A stretch of DNA of 64,000 nt from Alteromonas sp. KUL49. GTDB taxonomy: Bacteria; Pseudomonadota; Gammaproteobacteria; Enterobacterales; Alteromonadaceae. Below, one piece after another: positions 47,133 through 56,963 of the stretch (within the stretch, counting starts at the first letter, position 1; each line of letters begins with the position of its first letter). Location of the stretch: positions 124,001 through 188,000 of the forward strand of contig NZ_BJKL01000005.1 of assembly GCF_006538345.1 (NCBI RefSeq), given 5' to 3'. Both the position numbers and the translations under genes were made by a program. The notes below the pieces were generated by a model. That model did no database searches and was not told the origin of the DNA. It worked only from the letters and a program-made list of their open reading frames with translations.

Positions 47133-47160
47133 AAAACCCACCTTATCGGTGGGTTTTTTT
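47133..47160 (+). terminator. Intrinsic terminator of the tRNA cluster
   Basis: AAAACCCACC / GGTGGGTTTT stem, 5-base loop, seven T residues, starting 7 bases after the last tRNA. Confidence 0.93.
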
Positions 47161-47274
47161 ATGCCTGCAATTTGCTCATACATTCTCATATACTGTTTAC
47201 TCGTGAGTATGCGATCTCTCTGCATATTTCAGCCATTCACTGTCATGAACAGAGTAATAACCTTGAATAGATTT

Positions 47275-47535
47275 ATGATTCGCTCCATAGCGCTTTGTTT
47301 TTTGCTCAATCAATATAGTTTTGCGTCAGTCACTGTAAACGAGTTGGAAAGATGCAACAAAATTGCTGTAGCCTTGCTTTCAGCCTGCTTATCTGAGAAT
47401 ACAGCTCAGCCAGCTGAATGTTGGAACAAGTCAGAGAGAGCGTATAAGGAATGTAGAGAGCGCGTTTTTGACAGTCATAGAGTCCCCTCTTTAAGGCAGT
47501 TAGAAGAGAAAGCACGCGAGCGCCAGCATCGATAG
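47275..47535 (+). CDS. Small secreted hypothetical protein
   Basis: Not recognised. An 86-residue frame from ATG 47275 begins with a probable signal peptide (MIRSIALCFLLNQYSFA) and leaves a mature part of about 69 residues with four Cys (ERCNKIAVALLSACLSEN; ECWNKSERAYKECRERV), spaced so that two disulfides are possible, and a charged C-terminus. The frame extends upstream to 47149, inside the tRNA terminator, so the longer reading is unlikely; another ATG is at 47245. No strong ribosome site precedes any of these. It may be a periplasmic protein specific to this group. Confidence 0.5.
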   Translation: MIRSIALCFLLNQYSFASVTVNELERCNKIAVALLSACLSENTAQPAECWNKSERAYKECRERVFDSHRVPSLRQLEEKARERQHR

Positions 47536-47629
47536 TGACTAACTTCTATTAGCCTAAATTACGGTTCCGCGTCGTTTTCACCAAATTGAACTATTCTTTT
47601 AATAAGTTTCTATTGGTAGAGCGCTGCCC

Positions 47630-48100
47630 ATGAAGTCTTCAATAACTTTCCAGTTTTTAGCTGAACCAACAGACGTTAACTTCGGAGGAAACGTTCACGG
47701 AGGAATGGTAATGAAGTGGATCGACCAAGCAGCATATGCTTGCGCTGCTCAATGGTCGGGAAAGTATTGTGTCACTGTTTCAGCCAACGCTATTCGATTC
47801 ATTAAGCCGATAAAAGTTGGACAGATTGTTAATTTACAGGCGCAGCTAGTACACACGGGAACGTCGAGTATGCACATATATGTGGTTGTGCAGTCTTGTT
47901 CTCCTACCACCAATGAAATGAAGGTAACAAATCGCTGTTTTATTACCTTTATGGCAACTGATGGCGCTGGAAAACCGGTAGCCGTACCAAGTTATATTCC
48001 TGAGGATGATTTGCAGCTTCAGTTAGAGTTGGTAGCAATGAATGCTAAAGATTTTGCTAAACAATTGGATACTGACTTTAGAGACACTCTAGGTTGCTAA
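47630..48100 (+). CDS. Acyl-CoA thioesterase, hotdog fold
   Basis: A 156-residue single-hotdog thioesterase of the YciA/BACH type. The motif NFGGNVHGGMVMKWIDQAAYACA (residues about 17-39, given here in two halves: NFGGNVHGG and MVMKWIDQAAYACA) contains the catalytic Asn/Asp helix, and SANAIRFIKPIKVGQIVNL follows. It hydrolyses acyl-CoA to free acid and CoA; chain-length preference cannot be told. Single gene with no operon partner evident; a weak hairpin follows. Confidence 0.88.
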   Translation: MKSSITFQFLAEPTDVNFGGNVHGGMVMKWIDQAAYACAAQWSGKYCVTVSANAIRFIKPIKVGQIVNLQAQLVHTGTSSMHIYVVVQSCSPTTNEMKVTNRCFITFMATDGAGKPVAVPSYIPEDDLQLQLELVAMNAKDFAKQLDTDFRDTLGC

Positions 48101-48103
48101 AAA

Positions 48104-48121
48104 TTCAAACGTTAGTTTGAA
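48104..48121 (+). terminator. Weak hairpin after thioesterase gene
   Basis: TTCAAAC / GTTTGAA with a GTTA loop, followed by AATTT. AT-rich and without a proper T run; a possible but weak terminator. Confidence 0.35.
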
Positions 48122-48267
48122 AATTTATGTAATAAATTACTCAAAACTGCATGAATAGTAATTTTTTATACTACTTTAGTGGGTTTGTATTCATTGGTGG
48201 GTTATAGTTGTTGTTTTTTTACAACCAGCGTGATACTTATTCCTAACTTTTTTTTCAAGAGAAAATC

Positions 48268-48531
48268 ATGAATACACAAACGGTATCAAGTCTGCTAATG
48301 GAGGCAGGCTCACTCATGCTCATCGGTATGCTGTTTGTTTTCACTTTTCTGGGGTTGTTAATTGTGGGCGTTCGCTTAATCACAATTTGCTGTAATGCGT
48401 TCCCCAGTGCTGAAGTCGAAAGCACAATACCGGCCCCTAGAGCATCTGCCTCGCCTAACGTGGATAACAAAGTTGTCGCTGCGATAACAGCAGCCATTCA
48501 CACACATCGCCAAAATAATAAGAATAACTAG
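48268..48531 (+). CDS. oadG: Oxaloacetate decarboxylase gamma subunit
   Basis: OadG (87 aa) is the small membrane anchor that joins the alpha and beta subunits of the Na+-pumping oxaloacetate decarboxylase. It has one membrane helix ([22 protein letters not shown]) near residues 14-35 and a hydrophilic Ala/Pro-containing tail. Identity rests on size, topology and position 20 bases before oadA. Confidence 0.88.
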   Translation: MNTQTVSSLLMEAGSLMLIGMLFVFTFLGLLIVGVRLITICCNAFPSAEVESTIPAPRASASPNVDNKVVAAITAAIHTHRQNNKNN

Positions 48532-48551
48532 AAATTAATTCAGGAGTTACC

Positions 48552-50348
48552 ATGTCAAAGCCATTGGCCCTAACAGAGCTGGTCTTGCGTGACGCACACC
48601 AATCACTATTAGCAACAAGAATGCGTATTGAAGATATGTTGCCCATTGCTGAAAAGCTAGACAACGCAGGATTCTGGTCAATTGAATCTTGGGGAGGTGC
48701 AACCTTTGACGCTTGTATTCGTTATTTGGGTGAAGATCCTTGGGAAAGAATTCGGTTGTTAAAGGCTGCGATGCCAAAAACGAAACAGCAAATGTTGTTA
48801 CGTGGGCAGAACTTACTCGGTTACCGTCATTATGCTGATGATGTGGTCACGAAATTTGTTGAACGTGCCCATGAAAATGGTGTTGATGTATTCCGCATAT
48901 TCGACGCAATGAATGATATTCGTAATTTACAAACTGCCATTAAAGCTACTGTGGATTGTGGAGCGCATGCGCAAGGTACTATTAGCTATACCGTTAGCCC
49001 TGTGCATAATTTGGCGCTTTGGCTAGATATGGCAAAACAGCTAGAGGACCTAGGAGTACATTCAATCTGTGTCAAAGACATGGCTGGACTACTTAAGCCT
49101 TATGAATGTGAAGCGTTAATCAGTGGATTGAAAGAGACAGTAGATGTACCTATTGCTATGCAATGCCACGCTACGACAGGCCTAAGTACAGCAACCTATC
49201 AGAAAGCAATAGATGCTGGCATTGATATCCTTGATACCGCTATTTCACCGATGAGCATGACCTACGGACATTCTGCAACAGAAACCTTAGTGTCGATTGT
49301 TGAGGGCACCCAACGGGATACTGGGATCTCACTTGATGGGCTAGAAGATATCGCGTCTTATTTCAGGGACGTGCGCACGAAATATGCCAAATTCGAAGGT
49401 AGCCTTAAAGGCATAGATGCTCGAATTCTTACTGCTCAAGTACCAGGTGGTATGTTGACTAATATGGAAAATCAACTCAAAGAGCAGGGGGCACAAGATA
49501 AATTTGAAGAGGTACTCAAAGAAATCCCCAAAGTAAGAGAAGACTTGGGCTTTATTCCTCTGGTAACTCCTACTTCACAGATCGTTGGTACGCAGTCAGT
49601 ATTGAATGTGCTTACGGGCGAACGTTATAAAACCATTACCAAAGAAACTGCTGGCGTGCTTAAAGGCGAATATGGCGCGACAGCAGCACCGGTAAATGAA
49701 GCACTTCAAGCACGGGTACTCGACGGTGGTGAAGTGGTTACTTGTCGTCCTGCAGATTTGATAGATCCAGAGCTTGAGAAACTCGAAGCAGAGCTTGGTG
49801 AATTGGCGCAAAGCAAAGGCATTAGTCTTGCCGAACAACAAATTGATGACGTGTTAACGTATGCCTTATTTCCACAAATAGGTCTTAAGTTTTTGGAAAA
49901 TCGCGGTGATGCATCGGCGTTTGAGCCTGCTCCAGGAAACGAACCTTCTCAACCTGAAAAAACAGCAGCAACTGCACCTGCACCTGCACAAGGTGCGCCT
50001 AGTGCTTATGATGTTAACGTTGATGGCAAGCTCTATCACGTTGAGGTTGCTGCTTCTGGTACACTGACCAATGTAACACCGGTTGCAACGCCAACTGCCT
50101 CACAAGCCGCCACGCAAGCTACAGTAGCGCAGTCTCATACTCAAATTGATGCTCCACTAGCCGGTAATGTATTTAAAGTGCTTGTTCGCTCTGGTGACGT
50201 TGTTCAAGACGGCGATGTGGTGATGATCCTTGAGGCCATGAAGATGGAAACTGAGATACGATCTGCGCATAGTGGAACAGTCTCTGATATCTTCGTTGGA
50301 GAAGGTGATGCGGTAACAACGGGTCAACCGTTAATCGGGTTGGGCTAA
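48552..50348 (+). CDS. oadA: Oxaloacetate decarboxylase alpha subunit
   Basis: OadA (598 aa) carries the carboxyltransferase ([20 protein letters not shown]; the zinc/metal residues in [13 protein letters not shown]), the PYC_OADA association domain, an Ala/Pro/Gln-rich flexible linker (about residues 465-525) and the C-terminal biotinyl domain with the biotin-accepting Lys in [10 protein letters not shown]. It transfers the carboxyl group of oxaloacetate to biotin, giving pyruvate. The OadB gene follows after 3 bases. Confidence 0.97.
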   Translation: MSKPLALTELVLRDAHQSLLATRMRIEDMLPIAEKLDNAGFWSIESWGGATFDACIRYLGEDPWERIRLLKAAMPKTKQQMLLRGQNLLGYRHYADDVVTKFVERAHENGVDVFRIFDAMNDIRNLQTAIKATVDCGAHAQGTISYTVSPVHNLALWLDMAKQLEDLGVHSICVKDMAGLLKPYECEALISGLKETVDVPIAMQCHATTGLSTATYQKAIDAGIDILDTAISPMSMTYGHSATETLVSIVEGTQRDTGISLDGLEDIASYFRDVRTKYAKFEGSLKGIDARILTAQVPGGMLTNMENQLKEQGAQDKFEEVLKEIPKVREDLGFIPLVTPTSQIVGTQSVLNVLTGERYKTITKETAGVLKGEYGATAAPVNEALQARVLDGGEVVTCRPADLIDPELEKLEAELGELAQSKGISLAEQQIDDVLTYALFPQIGLKFLENRGDASAFEPAPGNEPSQPEKTAATAPAPAQGAPSAYDVNVDGKLYHVEVAASGTLTNVTPVATPTASQAATQATVAQSHTQIDAPLAGNVFKVLVRSGDVVQDGDVVMILEAMKMETEIRSAHSGTVSDIFVGEGDAVTTGQPLIGLG

Positions 50349-50351
50349 TAC

Positions 50352-51482
50352 ATGGAAAAGTTTGAAATATTGTGGAATAGCACATCGCTCCCACACTTTC
50401 AGTCTGGTCAAGTGATCATGATGGTGGTGGGATTAGTGTTACTTTACCTCGCTATCGTTAAAAAATTTGAGCCTTTACTGCTAGTTCCCATTGGTTTTGG
50501 CGCACTTCTTACCAATATTCCGTTGGCTGGTTTTTCTGAAGCCGGTGGATTGTTGTATTACATTTACCATATCGGTATCGACACTGGCGTTTTCCCGTTG
50601 CTCATTTTTATGGGGGTGGGCGCCATGACTGACTTTGGCGCATTAATAGCAAATCCTAGAATGTTGTTACTCGGTGCCGCAGCGCAGTTTGGTATTTTCG
50701 CGACACTGTTTGGTGCCATCGCTCTGAATTGGGTGCCAGGTTTTGAGTTCACGCTCAAAGATGCAAGTGCTATCGCCATCATAGGAGGCGCAGACGGTCC
50801 AACAGCTATTTTTCTAGCGTCACGCTTAGCACCTGAGTTATTGGGCGCGATTGCAGTTGCAGCATATTCCTATATGGCATTGGTACCTATTATTCAGCCA
50901 CCCATTATGAAGGCGCTCACGTCGCCAGAAGAACGCAAAATAGAGATGGCTCAACTTCGTCATGTGTCTTCGCGTGAGAAAATTGTGTTCCCTCTCGCAG
51001 TTCTACTGATGACTATTCTTTTCTTACCTGCAGCAACCCCGCTAGTGGGGATGTTCTGCTTTGGTAACTTGATGAAAGAGTGCGGCGTGGTCGATAGACT
51101 CAGCAAAACTGCGCAAAATGAGCTGATAAATACAGTGACTATATTCCTTGGGCTCGCGGTAGGTTCTAAGTTATCCGCTGATAAGTTTCTAACCGTTGAA
51201 ACCCTTGGCATACTGGGACTAGGAGCCGTTGCATTTGGCATTGGTACTGCTGCGGGCGTGCTCATGGCTAAATTAATGGGTAAGTTCAGCAAAGAGCCTA
51301 TTAATCCCTTGCTTGGTGCCGCTGGTGTCTCAGCCGTTCCTATGGCGGCTCGCGTAGTTAACAAAGTGGGATTAGAAGCCAACCCCCATAACTTCTTGTT
51401 AATGCACGCAATGGGACCCAACGTTGCTGGTGTTCTAGGTTCTGCCGTTGCTGCAGGGATCTTATTGGCGTTGGTGGGATAG
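50352..51482 (+). CDS. oadB: Oxaloacetate decarboxylase beta subunit (Na+ pump)
   Basis: OadB (376 aa) is the membrane subunit that decarboxylates carboxybiotin and exports Na+. It has about nine membrane helices and the conserved regions [42 protein letters not shown] (Na+/carboxybiotin site with the essential Asp) and [12 protein letters not shown]. The three genes oadG-A-B form one operon in the usual order. Adds to the sodium gradient, common in marine bacteria. Confidence 0.97.
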   Translation: MEKFEILWNSTSLPHFQSGQVIMMVVGLVLLYLAIVKKFEPLLLVPIGFGALLTNIPLAGFSEAGGLLYYIYHIGIDTGVFPLLIFMGVGAMTDFGALIANPRMLLLGAAAQFGIFATLFGAIALNWVPGFEFTLKDASAIAIIGGADGPTAIFLASRLAPELLGAIAVAAYSYMALVPIIQPPIMKALTSPEERKIEMAQLRHVSSREKIVFPLAVLLMTILFLPAATPLVGMFCFGNLMKECGVVDRLSKTAQNELINTVTIFLGLAVGSKLSADKFLTVETLGILGLGAVAFGIGTAAGVLMAKLMGKFSKEPINPLLGAAGVSAVPMAARVVNKVGLEANPHNFLLMHAMGPNVAGVLGSAVAAGILLALVG

Positions 51483-51644
51483 TTATGGTTCTGGGAACGC
51501 ATTATACTTTTTACTTCACGCCGTGAACCCCTCCATGGGGGCTCGGCTTGGGCATTTATGCCTTAGACGGACGTAAAAAATACAATGGGTTCCCTTGTAA
51601 CATTAAAGCTATTCTGCCGAAAAAAGTGAAGTGCGTACCCCAGG

Positions 51645-52448
51645 CTACTCATTGAGTGATTGCTTGGGTACCAAGTCACTGTAAGCCATGACCAACTTTT
51701 TTGTTCTGGGGTGTTGAGGCCAACGAAACAGGGTTTCAGTTTTCCCTTCTTCCACAATATTCCCGTTTTCCATGACGATAATACGGTCGGCAATATGTCT
51801 GACAATACCCAAATTATGACTGATGAAAATAAATGCCATCCCCATCTCTTTTTGTAACTTCAAAATCAAGTTTACAGTTTGAGAGCGAATAGAGGGGTCT
51901 AGTGCGGCAAAAGGCTCATCAGCAACAAGCACTTTAGGTTCAAGCATGATGGCTCTTGCCAGTGCTACGCGTTGTTGTTGTCCGTCTGACAGCATATGAC
52001 GATAAAAATAGTAATGTTCTCGTAGCAATCCAACCTTGAGTAGGCTTTCCTCGATAAAGCGCTTTCTTTCTTCTTTAGTAAAGTCAGTATTGAGTCTTAG
52101 TGGTTCGTCGAGAATTTTGCCCACTGGGATCGCAGGATTCATAGAGTCACTAGAGTGCTGAAGAATCATTCTAATATCGCGTGTACGTTTCTTTTGCTCG
52201 TTACGCTTGGCGAATCTGGCGGCGTATTTATGTTCATTGAGCTCAATATCGCCACCATCTGCTGGAATCGCGCCGACAAGTAGTTTAGCGAGTAGGGATT
52301 TACCCGAGCGGTTTTCACCTATGACTGCAATCGTTTCTCCTTTGTCCACATTGAGGTTGATTGGACCAAGACGGAAAAAGCCTCGTTTGCCATTGCCATT
52401 GTTTTCAGAGCAATAAGTGAGCTCCTTGACTTGCATAATATGGGTCAT
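51645..52448 (-). CDS. sapF: SapF-type peptide ABC transporter ATPase
   Basis: SapF (267 aa) is one ATPase of the Sap transporter linked to antimicrobial-peptide resistance and K+ or polyamine uptake. Walker A GENRSGKSLLAKLL, signature LSDGQQQRVALARAI, Walker B KVLVADEPFAALDPS and the switch His (FISHNLG) are all canonical. The start overlaps the sapD stop (ATGA). Last gene of the pspF-sapABCDF operon. Confidence 0.93.
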   Translation of the reverse strand: MTHIMQVKELTYCSENNGNGKRGFFRLGPINLNVDKGETIAVIGENRSGKSLLAKLLVGAIPADGGDIELNEHKYAARFAKRNEQKKRTRDIRMILQHSSDSMNPAIPVGKILDEPLRLNTDFTKEERKRFIEESLLKVGLLREHYYFYRHMLSDGQQQRVALARAIMLEPKVLVADEPFAALDPSIRSQTVNLILKLQKEMGMAFIFISHNLGIVRHIADRIIVMENGNIVEEGKTETLFRWPQHPRTKKLVMAYSDLVPKQSLNE

Positions 52449-53440
52449 TTGACTTCTCTATGGAGCGGATAGTGACAGCTGTAAATATGATCGTGGATAC
52501 GCCTGGAAGAGGGAGTAACCACGCACTCTCTTTGTGCTCTTGGGCAGCGAGGACCCAATCGACAGCCAATCGGTAAATGTTGCAAGGTGGGTATTGAGCC
52601 TTTCAGTGTTGGCAAGGATGATTTTGGCGGCAAGTCTTTTCTGAAACTTGGAGCACTGTCGAGCAGCGCCTTGGTATAAGGATGTAGTGGCCGCTTTTTA
52701 ATGTGCTTCATTTTGCCAGATTCAACCGTTTGACCTGCGTAGAGAACAGTCATGGTATGGGACATACTGGCAATTGCGAGTAGATCGTGACTCACAAACA
52801 ACACACTTAACGCACGCGTTTGGTTTAGCCTAGTCAGCAGCTTTAGAATCTGGGTTTTGGTTGTAGGTTCCATACCACGTGTAGGGTCATCAGCAATTAA
52901 CAGCTTTGGCTGCGCAACTAATGCGATAGCCATCATAAACTTCTGGCCAATGTCACTAGGGACTTGATGAGGATATGACTTCAAGTAAGTGTTGTGATCC
53001 TTAATACCTACCTTGTGCATAGTGCTAATAGCAATTTTCTTTCTGTGCTTCGCCCGTTGCCAAAACCATTGCCCTTTCACAAACTCTTCGGGAATACTCT
53101 CCTCTAACTGTTCACCGAGTGTGACCGATGGATCTAAGCTTGTTTGCGGATTCTGGAAGACAACGGCTATATCTCGCCGCATCACTTCTCGACGTTGCTG
53201 CGTTGACATCGAAAGTAGATTCTCACCATTCCAGCTCATTCTGTCTGCAGTGAGTTTCCATTTGGCTGGTAAGGCGCCACAAATAGCAGAAACGATCAGG
53301 CTTTTTCCCGACCCGGATTCTCCAACCAGTGCGCGTATTTCTCCGCTATTAACACTTAGGCTCACTTTATCAAGGGCCTTGATTGTTGTGTCACCTTCAC
53401 TAATCTCTAGCGTGAGATTTTTTATGTCTAGCATTGCCAT
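52445..53440 (-). CDS. sapD: SapD-type peptide ABC transporter ATPase
   Basis: SapD (331 aa), second ATPase of the Sap transporter. Walker A is intact (GESGSGKSLIVSAI), but the signature region reads VPSDIGQKFMMAIAL instead of LSGGQ and Walker B ends LLIADDPTRGME, with Asp in place of the catalytic Glu. The C-terminal oligopeptide-transporter extension (LPIGCRLGPRCPRAQREC) is present. With SapF it would make an asymmetric ATPase pair. One base separates it from sapC. Confidence 0.93.
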   Translation of the reverse strand: MAMLDIKNLTLEISEGDTTIKALDKVSLSVNSGEIRALVGESGSGKSLIVSAICGALPAKWKLTADRMSWNGENLLSMSTQQRREVMRRDIAVVFQNPQTSLDPSVTLGEQLEESIPEEFVKGQWFWQRAKHRKKIAISTMHKVGIKDHNTYLKSYPHQVPSDIGQKFMMAIALVAQPKLLIADDPTRGMEPTTKTQILKLLTRLNQTRALSVLFVSHDLLAIASMSHTMTVLYAGQTVESGKMKHIKKRPLHPYTKALLDSAPSFRKDLPPKSSLPTLKGSIPTLQHLPIGCRLGPRCPRAQRECVVTPSSRRIHDHIYSCHYPLHREVK

Positions 53441-53441
53441 G

Positions 53442-54335
53442 TTAGTGAGTTACCCGTTTTCTTAGTGCTGAGCGCAATCCATCGCCCACAATGTTAATGC
53501 TCAACACCATTAAAAATATAGTGATGCCGGGTAGAGCAACGTTCCATGGTGCCATATAAGCGACGTCTAACCCGTCAGCCAAAATGGCGCCTAGTTCCGG
53601 AAGCGGGGCCTGAGCGCCGAGGTTGAGGAAGCCAAGAGCAGAGATATCTATAACTGCAATAGAGAGCGCGAGTGATCCTTGTACCACAAGCATTTCAGAC
53701 ATGTTGGGTAATATGGAGTGAGTGAAAATCTGCCACGGACTCGCACCGTCCAATCTAGACGCCAATATGTACTGCTTTTTCATTTCGTTTCGCACAAAAC
53801 TACGGGTGTGATGCACAAACTGTGGAATAAGCGCTAGAGTGATAGCCCACATACTATTGACTAAACCGGCTCCTAGTATGGCTACGATGATAATGGCAAT
53901 AAGAAGTGTAGGTATGGCCATCAATGCGTCGAGTAGGTGATTCACAATACTTGAGCGAACACCACTTAGCATACCGGCAATAGTACCGATGCTTACGCCA
54001 ATAAACAGCGCCAGCACAACAGTGATAAGTCCTGAACCTAGTGTAATTCTACAACCGTAAATGATTCTGGAAAAAACATCTCTCCCCAACGCATCTGTAC
54101 CGAACAAGTGAACAATAGAACCACTACTCTGCCAACTTGGGGCAATCAGCAGCCCATCAATGTTTTGCTCAAGGGGACTGTAGGGGGCAAGGAGAGGGGC
54201 AAATAGCGAGAACATTACGAAAAAGGCCAGGATTACCAGTCCGATAAAGGCGATATGACTGGAACGAAAAGCCGCCCAAGTTCGCTGCCAGGGTGAGGGA
54301 TGAAACTCTTCTTCGTATAAACTAAATTGTGCCAC
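53442..54335 (-). CDS. sapC: SapC-type peptide ABC transporter permease
   Basis: SapC (297 aa) is an inner-membrane permease of the DppC/OppC class with about six helices. The N-terminal OppC region (AFIGLVILAFFVMFSLFAPLLAP), GTDALGRDVFSRIIYG and the ATPase-coupling segment (ASRLDGASPWQIFTHSILPN) are clear. The 5' end overlaps sapB by 14 bases. Confidence 0.94.
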   Translation of the reverse strand: MAQFSLYEEEFHPSPWQRTWAAFRSSHIAFIGLVILAFFVMFSLFAPLLAPYSPLEQNIDGLLIAPSWQSSGSIVHLFGTDALGRDVFSRIIYGCRITLGSGLITVVLALFIGVSIGTIAGMLSGVRSSIVNHLLDALMAIPTLLIAIIIVAILGAGLVNSMWAITLALIPQFVHHTRSFVRNEMKKQYILASRLDGASPWQIFTHSILPNMSEMLVVQGSLALSIAVIDISALGFLNLGAQAPLPELGAILADGLDVAYMAPWNVALPGITIFLMVLSINIVGDGLRSALRKRVTH

Positions 54336-55353
54336 GTTCGAACCTGTCTCGGCTGGGGTCGATTAGACGGTTAAACAAATCTACGATAATGGTTAATGTA
54401 ACGACAAGCGCTGAAACTGCCAACATACCCACCCTAAGCGCAGGGTAGTCTTGTTGGTATATCGCTTGAAGCAACCAGTTTCCTATACCTGGCCACGAAA
54501 ATAGTGTCTCTACTATCATGGCATTTGTGATGAGCGTCGTTATCTGAATAGCCATTAGCGGAAGAATAGGCAACAGGGCATTTCTTATCACATGTCGAAA
54601 AAATATTTGCCAACTTGATAGCCCTCTAGAGCGAGCCGCTGCTATGTAGGGCCTTTGCATCACATCTATTACAGAACGACGCGTTATCCTTACCATGGCT
54701 GCTGTGGTTATCGCACCTATCGCCACCGTGGGGAGAAATAAGTGTGAAAGTGCATCCCTGATTGCTAAGCCGTGGTCGATATTGTCCGCCAGTAGAATAT
54801 CTATCATGATGAACCCAGTCACAGACTCTACGTCGAAGAGCAGGCTCAAACGTCCCGAAATTGGTGCCACATCCAATTGAAGGCTGAAGACGAGTATGAG
54901 TACCAAAGCAAACCAAAACACAGGGAAGGAATAGGTAGTGATACTCAGTGAATTGAGAGTGTAGTCTGTGGTTGAGTAACATTTAACGCCAGCGTAGTAA
55001 CCTAAAGGTATCCCCACGACAATAGCCATAAACATAGCATAGGTGCTTAGCTCTATGGTTGCAGGAAGTGCCACACTCACTTCTTCGAGTAACGGTAAGC
55101 CAGACGCTGAGCTATATCCCCAGTCACCCGCAAGGAGTCTCTCTAAGTAGTAGTAGAACTGAACAAAATAATTCTGTTCTAAACCGAGTTGTCGAGCAAT
55201 AGCCGCCCGTTGAAATTCGTTTTGTGGTGATATGCCTGTTAGGTTTTCAAGTACATCCCCAGGAAACAAGTATGCCAGCGAAAACGACATAGCACACAGC
55301 ACTACTAAAGTAATAGTGAACAGCACCACATATCGAAGAAGGACTTGTATCAT
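54322..55353 (-). CDS. sapB: SapB-type peptide ABC transporter permease
   Basis: SapB (343 aa) is the DppB/OppB-class permease. It has an N-terminal helix (VVLFTITLVVLCAMSFSLAYLFPGD), the SapB-like segment ISGRLSLLFDVESVTGFIMID, and the coupling motif AARSRGLSSWQIFFRHVIRNALLP. Its start overlaps the sapA stop (ATGA). Similarity to E. coli SapB is better than to OppB in the ISGRLSLLFDVESVTGF region. Confidence 0.94.
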   Translation of the reverse strand: MIQVLLRYVVLFTITLVVLCAMSFSLAYLFPGDVLENLTGISPQNEFQRAAIARQLGLEQNYFVQFYYYLERLLAGDWGYSSASGLPLLEEVSVALPATIELSTYAMFMAIVVGIPLGYYAGVKCYSTTDYTLNSLSITTYSFPVFWFALVLILVFSLQLDVAPISGRLSLLFDVESVTGFIMIDILLADNIDHGLAIRDALSHLFLPTVAIGAITTAAMVRITRRSVIDVMQRPYIAAARSRGLSSWQIFFRHVIRNALLPILPLMAIQITTLITNAMIVETLFSWPGIGNWLLQAIYQQDYPALRVGMLAVSALVVTLTIIVDLFNRLIDPSRDRFERGTI

Positions 55354-56960
55354 TCTGTTTTGCTAACCCCGCCAAATTTAACTCCGCCAAACGGGTTTAT
55401 TGACATACCATTGAGTTCATTGCGATAAGCTTGATAACGATATGCATGAGCAATAGGTACAAGAGGTTGTTGCTCAAAGAGCAATCGATTGACTTGCTGA
55501 TAGATTGCCCGTCGTTCGTCTATATCATTGGTCTCTATGGCTTCATCGAGCAATCGGTCATAATCTTGGTTGCACCACATGGCTCGATTGGTACCCGAAG
55601 GAATGGCACCACAACTGAGCAATGGGCGATAAAAGTTATCTGGATCTCCGTTGTCCGCAGACCAGCCAATAAGTACCGAGTCATGCTCACCATCTTGAAG
55701 GCGCTTTCTAAAGGTCAACCAGTCATAGGTAACGATTTCTGCATCGATTCCTACATCTTGTAAATAGCGCTGAATAAGCTCTGCCATTTTAGTGGCGTTG
55801 GGATTATAAGCGCGCTTCACTGGCATGGCCCAAATAGTCATTGAGAAGTCAGGTGGAACACCTGCGTCACTCAATAAACGACGGGCGAGTACCGGGTTGT
55901 ACGCTGTATCGTCAGCATCATTCTGATACGCCCAACTGGCGGTAGGTAGAAGTGTCTTAGCCCGCGTGGCACTGTCAAAATATACGGCTTCAAGAAGAGT
56001 GTTCTTGTCTATAGCCGCGGCTAATGCGCGTCTAACATCAGGGTTGTTAAATGGTGCTTTTTCAGTATTGAAGGCCCAAAAGCCAATATTTAGCCCGGGC
56101 TTCTCAGCTAATGTCAGTTCGTCATTTGTCCTAATTACATCAAGTTCGGTTTGCGCTGGAAAAGCGGTGGCATCGCACTCTTGCGTAATGAGCTTTGCAA
56201 GTCTTAAAGAACTTCTTGGCGTAATATCGAACACTAGGGCTTGAGCAGAATTTAGCTGTTTCCAATGTTCTTCATTTCGCTCGTAACGTATAAATCGGTC
56301 TTTGCGATAGTCCTGAAAGATATATGGACCTGTGCCAATGGGCTTAATATCTATCTGGTGGGGTACACCTTTCACTAGCAAGTTGTCGCCGTACTCAGCT
56401 GATAGGATCACAGAGAAATCCGTTGCCAAGTTGGCAAGAAAAGAGCTATCTCGGCGTTTCAAGGTGATTTCTATACGATAGCCATTGATGCGCTCAACCG
56501 TTTCGATATTGTCTGCAAGTCCTATACTGTCAAAATACGGGTATTGACCTCCAGAAACCTCGTGATAAGGGTGGCTCGCCAGTCGCCAGCGGTTGATACT
56601 GAATATTACGTCATCAGCATTGAAGTTTCTGCTGGGTGAGAAGTAAGGTGTGGTATGAAACTTCACGTTCTTGCGCAATTGAAACGTGTAGGTCAATCCG
56701 TCTTCCGAGATTAACCAACTACTGGCTAAACTTGGTGTAATTTGTCCCGTATCCGGGTCGAAAACTAGCAGCTTGTCGTAGATCTGGTGTGATGTTGCAT
56801 CGGCCGTAGTGGTTGAAGTATCTAGTTGGGGGTTGAACGTTATCGGATTACTTTCAGAACAATAGATCACACCACTTGTATAAAAAGTATGCTCTACATT
56901 GCGCCCACACCCGCTTATCAGTAGTAAACCCAAGCAAATGGCTGAGAGTTTCCCCCGCAT
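55350..56960 (-). CDS. sapA: SapA-type peptide-binding lipoprotein
   Basis: SapA (536 aa) is the periplasmic binding protein of the Sap transporter, here a lipoprotein (lipobox LISGC, Cys18). Family 5 binding-protein features are present: VYCSESNPITFNPQL-like start, LASSWLISEDGLTYTFQLRKNVKFH, KPIGTGPYIFQDYRKDRFI and the C-terminal PIAHAYRYQAYRNEL. It starts 3 bases after the pspF stop, so the whole pspF-sap set is probably one transcript. Confidence 0.93.
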   Translation of the reverse strand: MRGKLSAICLGLLLISGCGRNVEHTFYTSGVIYCSESNPITFNPQLDTSTTTADATSHQIYDKLLVFDPDTGQITPSLASSWLISEDGLTYTFQLRKNVKFHTTPYFSPSRNFNADDVIFSINRWRLASHPYHEVSGGQYPYFDSIGLADNIETVERINGYRIEITLKRRDSSFLANLATDFSVILSAEYGDNLLVKGVPHQIDIKPIGTGPYIFQDYRKDRFIRYERNEEHWKQLNSAQALVFDITPRSSLRLAKLITQECDATAFPAQTELDVIRTNDELTLAEKPGLNIGFWAFNTEKAPFNNPDVRRALAAAIDKNTLLEAVYFDSATRAKTLLPTASWAYQNDADDTAYNPVLARRLLSDAGVPPDFSMTIWAMPVKRAYNPNATKMAELIQRYLQDVGIDAEIVTYDWLTFRKRLQDGEHDSVLIGWSADNGDPDNFYRPLLSCGAIPSGTNRAMWCNQDYDRLLDEAIETNDIDERRAIYQQVNRLLFEQQPLVPIAHAYRYQAYRNELNGMSINPFGGVKFGGVSKTE

Positions 56961-56963
56961 GGA

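Noticed and set aside
47149-47274. Upstream extension of the small secreted protein
   Set aside because: It would start inside the tRNA terminator and before the natural signal peptide start.
51483-51644. Terminator between oadB and sapF (CCCC-TCCA-TGGGG and later dyads)
   Set aside because: Short stems are present but none is followed by a T run on either strand; not good enough to call.
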